A DNA stretch of 64,000 bases from Micromussa lordhowensis (taxonomy: Eukaryota; Cnidaria; Anthozoa; Scleractinia; Lobophylliidae), in assembly GCA_964020085.1 (NCBI GenBank), contig OZ026601.1, forward strand, positions 24,348,414 through 24,412,413, read 5' to 3'. Below, in pieces: positions 56,044-64,000 of the stretch (positions are counted from its first letter, which is position 1; each line of letters opens with the position of its first letter). The notes below the pieces were generated by a model, which saw nothing but the letters and a program-made list of their open reading frames with translations, did no database searches and was not told the origin of the DNA. The translations under genes were made by a program, and so were the position numbers.

Positions 56044-56200
56044 AGATACTGCACTGCACCGGTGTCGCAGACGTTATGGGTTCGAATCCCGTTCAGGCCT
56101 GATTATTTTTTCGGGGTTCGAATCCCGTTTAGGCCTGAAATTTTTTCGGGCTTTAATTTCACAGCTGCTTTAGTTGTGTATATAACTGCGATGATCATCT
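56044..56200 (+). mobile_element. SINE fragment with duplicated B-box block
   Basis: Starts inside the tRNA-like head (GCACTGCACCGGTGTCGCAG). GGGTTCGAATCCCGTTCAGG and its following T-rich stretch occur twice in tandem (about 56083-56115 and 56117-56150). The tail ACTGCGATGATCATCTGTGT matches the SINE at 53918-54245. Confidence 0.7.
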
Positions 56201-56323
56201 GTGTCTTCATATGTTGCATTGAAATGTTGCGATCATTTGGCCGGCGCTTGCAAATGCTGGGCGAACAATGTTGCGATATAAATATTGAGTAAACGTAGTC
56301 AGGAGATGACACAGAATTGGTCG

Positions 56324-56717
56324 CTTACTGAAGCAACAAAGTTTACAAGTTTCGTACAAGCCACAGAGAACCATCAACAGTCTTTTTCCTCGACCAAAGC
56401 AGCAGGATGAAACCGACCGTCCATCATCTGGAGTAGTGTACAGAATCAATTGCAGTCAGTGCGATTTTGTATACTATGGCCAGACCGAAAGAGCACTGAA
56501 GACGCGGGTTTCCAAGCACAAAAACGCTGTCTTGATGTTCGAACACAACTCCAAACTTGCGTGCCATGTCCACGAATGTCATCATCACATGGATTTTGAA
56601 CACGTTGTCGTCGGAGGTAGATACCATCACCGGAGGTACATACTATCAGCGGCTTTTTCTAGAAGCTTGAATGTCTGTAAAGGACCCGAACGCTGGGAAT
56701 TACTATATGGTCATCCC
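56324..56717 (+). pseudogene. Penelope-like element C-terminus with GIY-YIG endonuclease
   Basis: Reads QVSYKPQRTINSLFPRPKQQ, then VVYRINCSQCDFVYYGQTER followed by ALKTRVSKHKNAV. This is the linker and GIY-YIG-type nuclease (C-x2-C-D-F-V-Y-Y-G-Q-T) of Penelope-like retroelements, which nick target DNA. A frameshift near 56620 moves YYQRLFLEA into another frame, where TGA replaces the usual W. Then KDPNAGNYYMVIP. The RT domain is absent. Truncated and inactive. Confidence 0.8.
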
Positions 56718-56718
56718 A

Positions 56719-56864
56719 GGGCCCGGTTGTTCAAAGACTGGGTAACGCTATCAACCAGATAAATCACTACCCAGCAGATAAGTGTTAACAAAACAAACCA
56801 AGCTATCCACTGGATAGTGATTTATCCGGTGGATAGTGTTATCCACCTTTCGAACAACCCGGGC
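56719..56864. mobile_element. Foldback MITE, CCGGGTTGTTCGAAAGG family, copy 3
   Basis: GGCCCGGTTGTTCAAAGACT at the left and CCTTTCGAACAACCCGGGC at the right are inverted ends. The interior GGATAGTGATTTATCCGGTG matches copies 1 and 2 at 25027 and 25249. It directly abuts the Penelope-like fragment. Confidence 0.8.
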
Positions 56865-57726
56865 TAAGAGTCTACAAGTGCTTAGCACGCACTTAGAATT
56901 CTCTCGAGTTACGCGCATACAGCACGCGCAGCGTTTCAACTTTTAAATCGCGCGTAACATCAAGCGTTTTTTTCAACTAATGAAGGATTAAGAGTTAACC
57001 GAAACATCTTGCCAAAATATACAAGTCAGTGAAAAAATAACGACTGTTTTTATCGACAATGTTGCGTTAAAATATTGCAATCATTTGGTCGTGGCTTAAG
57101 GCTCCGCCCGGAGAAATTTGCAAGCGCAGCTTTTTTCTCCAGTTAGGTCCTCCGTCCATACATATCCGTCACTAAAAAAGACCTTTTCGAAAACGCTCTT
57201 CAAACTGGAGGAAGTCGAAAACGCCGGCTGTGTGTTTTAATGTGGACAGAAACCATTTTGAAAACGGAGATTTTCGTAAACGATGACATTACGATAATAA
57301 TCATGTGATTTCCCTGCCCGACACAAACGCAGGATGAATGGTGATTGTTGCGTTTTTTTTTAATTCGTCCGGCGTAGTGTGAACGGAAAACCTTGGTCGC
57401 GTTTTCAGAGTGAAACCTCTGTTTTCAAATTTCTCTGGCGTAGTGAGGTAAGGCAGCTAAGAAATCTTACAATAAAAAAACATAAAACAGAGAACTCGGA
57501 CATAAAAGACGAAAGTTTTGTTCGCATTTTCATCGACGTTAAATCTGCTTGGAATGCTTCATTCAAGATCGGATGACCGTGGATGGCCTTCAGTTGGCAA
57601 TAGCTGCCTTTTTGGTTTCACATTATTATGCAAATTATTTACCATGTGATTCCCTTTGAGCAAAACAATCCGGTATTGACAGTATTGCGAACTTTCAATT
57701 TGTTTGTTAGGCCGTTTTGTTTGTTA
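56865..57726. other. Intergenic with a degenerate MITE-like stretch
   Basis: 57100-57450 holds GTTTTCAAATTTCTC and GGCGTAGTGTGAACGG words shared with 46195-46460. No gene. Confidence 0.35.
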
Positions 57727-58735
57727 GGCCCGTCGCATTTCTGCCGTGTCGAATTCAATTAAATTAATTAATCCGACGGAAATTCGACGTCTGAATCGGC
57801 TGCCGCATTTCTGCCGCATGTTCGACTGGGCTTGTCACATTATCCGGCAGAAATGCGAGTCCGATTCAAACGTCGAACTTCTGCCGTGTCGAATTTAATT
57901 CATACATTATGTTAATGTATTGAGCATGCGTAGATTTGGTCCACCAACTTGGCCATTCTCGTCCCAGAGCAGTGGCTCGATACTCATGTTGCTGATAGGC
58001 TAGATGCGATCTTCTTTACAAGGACAAGTTGGAGTTTGAACATATTGCAACACTTACTGCTGCATTGTCAGCCCTCTCCTTCTCCTTCCATTGGCGGACA
58101 GTTTTTCGCAAAATTAAAGCTCAGTTTCTTCTTCCACCATATGAAATACTCTACGTTTAAACCATTTTTCGCTGACCGACATACCCGACAGTATTAATTC
58201 TGAATAGGCCCTTTGCAGCTAAGCTATCACGTGACCTACTTTCATAAAATTATAGGCTACAACTTAAAGAATGACAGACATGGAAAAAGCATGTCGGCAA
58301 TAAAAAATGGAGGCCCAAAAGTTTGGGGCCCCTGGCATTAAAAGATGAGAACTTATGACGGTTTGAAGTTTTTAAATATTATGAAGTATGGAAAAAGTTG
58401 TTGGAGAACAAGACCTTGCTCTCCAGCAACATTTTACACAGATGTCCTCTAAATTTTCCGAAAATTCAAACTGTTGTGTAAACTTACTCTTTAATGTCAG
58501 GGGCTTCAAACTTGGCCATTTTGGTATTTTCGATATGTTCTTCCATTTCCGACATTCTTTAAGTTATAACCCATGATGTAAAAAAAGTTTTAGTAAACAT
58601 TTGGTCACGTGATCCCGGCTGCAAAGGGCCTATTAAGTGCGACATAGGCGCGGCGTATGAATCGTCAATCGCATTTCTGCCGAACTTAATTGAATTGAAT
58701 TCGACACGGCAGAAGTGCGACGTATTAACCAGGCC
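57727..58735. mobile_element. Harbinger-type MITE, 1,009 bp, TTA target duplication
   Basis: The left end GGCCCGTCGCATTTCTGCCG...TCGAATTCAATT and the right end (reverse-complemented) GGCCTGGTTAATACGTCGCA...TCGAATTCAATT are inverted repeats with a short indel. TTA flanks both sides (57724-57726, 58736-58738), the duplication made by PIF/Harbinger transposases. Extra inverted copies of TTCTGCCGTGTCGAATT lie near 57880. No transposase inside. Confidence 0.8.
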
Positions 58736-58738
58736 TTA

Positions 58739-60045
58739 GGTTTCAAATAAAAATGTTGTAGTGTTTTATTGAAAAAATTGAAGTCGCTTTTAGCGACATT
58801 TTTGCCAGACTGTAACTTCCGGTTTTGTCCTACCCAGGTGTTTAGTTTTTTGGACAAGCTTTTTTTCCCAGAAATTGTTGGCAAACCCAAACCTACCATG
58901 GCAGCTATCGTGAACTCGGTGTATAAACTTACATTACTTTCACGAAAGCCGTTTACAGAAAATCCCTTTTTCGATATTATTGATTTACTGAATTTTATAA
59001 CGGTTTTAAGTCCCATCGTTACATTTTATCGAATTTGTTCAATGCAGTACTTAATGAGTTAAATGAGTTAAATACTTCACAAAAATAATAAATTGTTGCC
59101 ATGGATATTCTCCCCTTTGCTTTACAGTTGATTAGCTGCTGGCCGAAATCTCGTGAGAATATTGTCTTGACTTGCCACCAAATTCTCATAAGTAGCTTAA
59201 AGAAATGTATGAAAGCTAGGGATGAGAATTGAATTTCGATGTGGACCGAAAGGAAGCTAAAGAATTGCATAGAACTGGACCCAAGTTAGTGAAACCACTA
59301 AGAGGTCGGAATTAATTTTCGTTTGTCGATTAAATTTGAATTTTTATGGAGGGAGCTCGTCGTTTGAGGTAGAATTGACTTTCAATGTTTTGAAAATCTC
59401 GCATTCATCTAGTTTCTTAGCAAATAACTTTCTCGGGAGAAATGTATTTAAACTGAAATCTCAAAGAACTTTTGAAATTTAACGTTGTAGAGATACTACT
59501 TCATGCCAAGTAATGTAGAGCAAAATTCTCCTTCCTAATTGTCCCGCAAACATGTTGTGTTGTAAGTTAAAAACTGTTGTTAAGCGAATTACCAGCTGTG
59601 TTGTGTATTGCAGCAATATGGCCTACAAAGGAGAACTAGCCGTTCGTTGCGCAACAAGTTGCAATTTGGAAATGGTCTCGTAAGAGTCGGTTCCGAGGGG
59701 CTTTTCCAGCCTTGCTTGTAAACCTTCGACGCTTCAATTTTGCCCGATTTATTTCCTCCCGCCCCAACTAACTGGCCCTGGGTCTCCGAGGATGCGCAAG
59801 GTACAACACAGCTGGTAATACGCGCGATAACACCTCTCAACACGACATTGTTTTACGAAAAAGCTACAAGAACGTTTGGCCCGTATTACTTTTTTCAAGC
59901 ACATCAACAGCAAATTTCCGGTTACAGATTACTTTCTGGTGGGCTTTATATTTCAATTTACACTATAATCGTATCTATAACAAAACTCTCGATCGTGATT
60001 GGTTCTCCGCGCGCTGATTTGTCACGTAATCGGCGCGTGATCACG
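58739..60045. other. No supported gene
   Basis: A plus-strand frame 58769-59062 (MKKLKSLLATFLPDC...) and an overlapping minus-strand frame 58633-59016 are both open. Neither shows a domain. Confidence 0.3.
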
Positions 60046-60111
60046 TGGGTGTCCAATTACAGGTGTCCGATTTGAACTTTTTGTAATCGGACACCTGTAA
60101 TTGCATACCCA
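60046..60111. repeat. Hairpin with 19-bp perfect arms, extended imperfectly to about 28 bp
   Basis: CAATTACAGGTGTCCGATT (60054-60072) and its exact reverse complement (60085-60103), with a 12-nt loop. Outside, GTGGGT and ACCCAC also pair. Confidence 0.9.
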
Positions 60112-60201
60112 CTGGTCTAATCCTGTTAATGCATCGAAATTTTTCCAACTTGTAGAATTCATGGGCCTGTATACAAGGAGAGAGGGTTACCCTAGCAAGC
60201 C

Positions 60202-60918
60202 GGTTACCCTAGCATTCGCACTTTTTCTCTTGTTTTCTTCGTCGTGTTTACAAGGCAGCTAGGGTTTCCCGGGTAGGCGGGTTACCCTATCTGAGTGCTA
60301 GGGCTATCCTGGCAGGCGGGTTAACTTTTTTCCCTTGTAAACACTCCAGGTGGGGTTGACCCGCCTTCCTGGGTATCTTTATGACCTTACCAAAAATTCG
60401 ATACCCTATCCTATTTATAACCAAAATCAAAGGCAAAATTGATACCAACACTCCGGGCTTGACTTTAGAGGACTACGGGAACTGATAAACTCAAACGCAA
60501 TAGAAAAAAACGGGGATACTGAGAGGAAGGTCGAATTACGGGGGTTACCCTAGCACTCGCACTTTTCCTCTTGTTTTCTTCGTCGTGTTTATAAGGCAGC
60601 TAGGGTTTCCCGGGTAGGCGGGTTACCCTATCTGAGTGCTAGGGCTATCCTGGCAAGCGGGTTCACTTTTTCCCTTGTAAACACTCCAGGTGGTTTTAAC
60701 CCGCCTACCTGGGTATCTCTATGACCTTACCAACAATTCGATACCCTATCCTATTTATAACCAAAATCAAAGGCAAAATTGAAACCCTATTTATGACCAA
60801 AACGGGTGTATCGCCACACGCCGCACTCCGGGCTTGACTTTAGAGGACTACGGGAACTGATAAACTCAAACGCAATAGCAAAAAACGGGGATACTGAGAG
60901 GAAGGTCGAATTACGGGG
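60202..60918. repeat. Tandem direct repeat, units of about 341 and 375 bp
   Basis: Unit 1 starts GGTTACCCTAGCATTCGCAC at 60202, unit 2 GGTTACCCTAGCACTCGCAC at 60542. They agree over nearly their whole length (AGGGTTTCCCGGGTAGGCGG, CTCCGGGCTTGACTTTAGAG). Unit 2 has about 40 extra bp near 60783-60825. The GGGTTACCCTAGCA/AACCCGCC words within are partly inverted, like a MITE. Confidence 0.85.
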
Positions 60919-61830
60919 TTAAGCACTCAAAACTGTTATATATGTCAAATGTACTTTTCACTACGAGCGTTACTGAACAAGTAAATAACACTCGTATTGT
61001 TTTTATATTTCAGTGCTATTTCAAGGCAGTGAGATATAATGTTTTCCCAGTATATTATTCCAAACTCGTATATCCTCCGTTGTTTTGCCCAGTGCGTATT
61101 TCAAATCTCACGTCCTCGATCGCAAGTAAGATGGCTACGCTGAGACTGAGACAGTTAGTCCTGTGATAGCCAAGAAGTTAACTAATACTTACACAAGATC
61201 GTATCTTTGTGGTACACCCTCCAAGCATGTCAATACAGTTTCACCGGTTGCAGGATTCTCCGAAGTCTTATCAGTTGACTAGACCCCTTCGTTATCACTC
61301 GAAGTGCTTGTAAAAGAGATGAATCAGCATCAAGTACTGATTCATCTTATTTCACTGAAACGTGTTATATAAATGGAAGAGGAAGGGTGAGAGATTTAAT
61401 CCCCCATATAGCTACACCTTCTCGTAATTTCAGGGGTTGGGAGAAATGTGGAACTTTAGGAGTCCTGGCCCATGCGAGTCTAATCATTTTTTGTTTTTGT
61501 TTTTTTTTAATTTACAGACAAGAGTGAAGGAGAGGGCGCTTAATTGACGAAATATGGCATACGAACAATAATTAGGTTGATTCTAAAAAGATAAATGTTC
61601 AATCAAGTACAGGTAATTCTAATTGATATAATTAGTCGTTTTGCCATCGATTTATTTCTTTCCTTCTTCTTTTAAATGTTGGGGCAGTGGTAAAATGTTG
61701 ACTATAATGCCATGTTGTGCCCGAATAACTATGTGAGGTTGAAGATCTTCGTCTGGTACGATGTCTGAGGCGCGACTCTCAACTGAAACCTAGGCCGACC
61801 TATCCTGAAACCTATGCCGACAAGCAGAAA
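60919..61830. other. No supported gene
   Basis: A short hairpin (AGATGAATCAG...CTGATTCATCT) lies at 61318-61347. No coding region supported. Confidence 0.35.
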
Positions 61831-61966
61831 AATACGTTTAAGAAACAACCCTTTCACATATGGACATTTCATGTTTGTACAAACCGCGCCCTCCATGGAA
61901 ACCAGCTGCGTTGGTGGCTAGCGTGTTTCTTTGATTTAAATAAAGTATACCATACCATACCATCAC
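61831..61966 (+). other. Probable LINE 3' UTR end with CCATA repeats
   Basis: CTTTGATTTAAATAAAGTAT followed by (ACCAT)n resembles coral LINE 3' ends (AATAAAGT then short tandem tail). No coding part is attached. Confidence 0.35.
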
Positions 61967-63230
61967 CATTCTAGCTACTAGATTTACGACATTTTGTGAT
62001 GTTAGATGTAACGTAAGAAGACGACGAATAGGATTTTTTTTGAGGTGAAACCTTCAGAGGGTTTTTACTGGCGCGGCGAGCAGCCATGCCAATTCGTCGT
62101 AACAAAAAAGTGTTTACATGAACATAAGAAAAGACTTCAACTGCCACAGGATTGGTTTGGGACACCAACATGGCCGCCGTTTCGTTTTTCTCTGTCACCA
62201 ATTCGGCCGCCGTTTCCCTCAAGCTAAGCTCGACAGCAAAATAAATGCTCGTTTTCTCCTAAACGAGCACGGCGACCCCCACTTTTTAATGCATGAATTT
62301 AAATTACACAAAGTCATCTACAATATATCTCGATTTCAAGAAGTTTAAAATTCTGGTTAAAGTATTTTGATTTTAATGCTGTTTAGAACACGTTTTTGGG
62401 TATTGCTGGGTATGTGCGCACGCAGAAAATTCTTAAGTTTGTAGTATAATCGTAACTCCTGTTTAATTAACATGGTTTAAAATGTAAGTTCAGGGTGTAT
62501 TTTTTTAACTAATAAGTGCTTTTCTTAGAATTTCTAGTGCCCCTTTCTGCTAAGGTTAAGTAATGACAACCTCGTCGGTCGCAAAGTTGCCACAAAGGCC
62601 ATCCATGTTGTGTAAAAACGAGCACGGTGACCCCTATTTGTTATTGTATTTTTCTGATATACATAACATGATTATCAACTGGATGAAGTTTGAGAAATGT
62701 TTTAATACTCCTTCTTTTTAAGTGGAATCACTTTAAAGGTAAAGGTTTGCTGTTTGGCAGTACCTCAGCTAGTCTTGTCCCTAATTGTATATGCACTGTG
62801 AAAGAAGAAAAACGTACTAAATTACCATCACTTACTTGCCAAGGATCATTGCCATGGCAGTTTTGATCTCGGCCAGGGCAAACTTTGACCGATGCAGTTC
62901 TTGTTGACACAAAGTGTGAAACCTCAGTAATCTGCAACAGTGTTCTTTCTGCCTCTGACTCGTCCCCATTCTTCCTCATATACCTTCATGCAGCACGTGG
63001 CTTCTCTTGCTCTCCAACCTCGGGTCCAAACCTCTCGCTTCGCACCTTGCGCCGTGCCACGCCCTGTATGAAGACGACAGGGGACGAGTCAGGTTATCGC
63101 ACTAAAGTAATCGAATTGTTTTGATTTCTTTAGCCCGTATAATAGAATATATGTATATTGGAAAAATGCCATATAATGCCAATAGCAGAAGTTGTAAAAA
63201 CGAATTGTAAAATTATTTTAACTTGATAAG
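61967..63230. other. No supported gene
   Basis: Short open frames only. AAACGAGCACGGCGACCCC near 62258 and AAACGAGCACGGTGACCCC near 62616 form a diverged direct repeat. Confidence 0.35.
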
Positions 63231-63385
63231 AAATAACACACAAAATGCAGTGACAAACATGACAATAACACGCATTTTGGAAAACAAAATTCATTTAACT
63301 TGACGTTTCGTATGTTTTGTGTTGACGTGTTTGTTTTCCAAAATGCGTTTTACTGTCATGTCTGGCACAGTAGTTTGTGTTATTT
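63231..63385. mobile_element. Foldback MITE, about 155 bp
   Basis: AATAACACACAAAATGCAGT...CATTTTGGAAAACAAA (to 63289) is repeated in reverse complement at about 63331-63384, with a 41-nt spacer. 28 of the inner 31 positions match. Confidence 0.75.
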
Positions 63386-63599
63386 TTTTTATTAAGCTAC
63401 GATGGCCAAAGAAAAAGACTATTTAAGATATTTTAACTTGGTCCGGCAGAAAAATGTATCGTACGCGTATGCCGACTTTCTTTTCATATTTTTATTGGTG
63501 AAGCCAACAGGCAGGATCAAATTTCTGCGAAAGTAACGTAAAGAGCAATAAATTACGAAAAAAATGAACTATTAATCAATCAATCAGTCCATCGTGGGC

Positions 63600-63840
63600 T
63601 AGTATATTATAGTGTGGCGGGGTGTGGTGCGAGGTGTTGTTGTGTACAGCGCAGTGCAGTGTAGCTTAGGGTAAGGTAAGGTAGAGTTGGGTATAGTAAG
63701 GCAGGGTAGGAAATGGTTTGGTATCGTAGACAAGGGTACGGTAGGGTTTGGTAAAGTTGGGTAGGGTAGCGAAGTATAGAGTAGAGTATGGTAGGGTAAG
63801 CTAAGGTTGGGTAGGGCTGGTTAAGGTAGGATTGCAACCT
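63600..63840 (+). repeat. Degenerate GGTAGGGTA/GGTAAGGTA purine-rich repeat
   Basis: Many GGTAAGGTA, GGTAGGGT and GTAGGGTAG words without a fixed period. The minus-strand Tyr/Pro/Leu-rich frame here is an artefact. Confidence 0.8.
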
Positions 63841-64000
63841 CGTTCCCAGGTTCTTTTTCCTGACTTGGGGGCGAGGCGAGGTGGGAAAAGGTCAGGTCAG
63901 ACAAGGATAAAATGGTCTATTGCCACGTCAGCAAAGTGAATAAATCAGATTTTTTTCTTCGATAAGTGTCAAAGACTTCAACATTATGATGTAAGTATAT

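Noticed and set aside
58633..59062. Overlapping open frames on both strands
   Set aside because: No domain, no splice context, adjacent to a MITE.
63607..63837. Minus-strand Tyr/Pro/Leu-rich ORF
   Set aside because: Product of the G-rich degenerate repeat.

Overview
The window reads as nuclear DNA of a cnidarian, most likely a stony coral. This is inference from the intron-rich genes with GT-AG boundaries, the AT-rich intergenic DNA, and a mobile-element mix typical of coral genomes: jockey/CR1-type LINEs, BEL/Pao, Penelope-like, PIF/Harbinger with Myb partners, Crypton-like, tRNA-derived SINEs and many foldback MITEs. No search could be run, so family names rest on motifs and remembered family features.

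Layout. 0-2.3 kb: two broken LINE 3' halves facing opposite ways. 2.33-9.18 kb: a 6.85-kb non-autonomous DNA element with CACGG-type ends, long subterminal repeat arrays and captured exon-like pieces. 9.5-12.7 kb: Crypton-like and BEL/Pao pseudogenes. 12.8-13.8 kb: a 15-copy minisatellite. 13.9-25.96 kb (minus strand): the most striking locus, a gene of about 17 exons joining a UIM, a protein kinase, a deubiquitinase-like cysteine protease, a RecQ-type helicase with Zn/RQC-like parts, a MULE-like transposase domain and a Tudor-like tail. Most exon phases agree, but stops and a frameshift interrupt the 3' two thirds. 26.7-31.1 kb: a LINE joined to a PIF/Harbinger pair (broken transposase, intact Myb-like partner). 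31.2-32.35 kb: a SAM plus zinc-knuckle gene whose C-terminus comes from a MITE. 32.9-34.0 kb: an IS630/Tc1-type transposase with a stop and a changed catalytic residue. 34.1-39.4 kb: a divergent gene pair (C2H2 protein, minus; SAM-domain protein, nine exons, plus). 40.5-44.2 kb: a second Harbinger unit. 46.5-47.4 kb: an intact single-exon rhodopsin-like GPCR. 48.5-64 kb: mostly repeats, including a LINE split by two TTAA-type MITEs at one target site, SINEs, a Penelope GIY-YIG fragment, a Harbinger-type MITE with TTA duplications, and foldback or tandem repeats.

How the genes relate. The GPCR looks like an ordinary host gene. The Harbinger units show the usual transposase plus Myb-like arrangement, with the transposase broken and the Myb-like gene open in both. 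The kinase/protease/RecQ/MULE gene is either a decaying transposon-derived giant gene or a host gene that captured a transposase. Its upstream 1,053 codons are fully open and could still make a kinase-protease-half-helicase protein.
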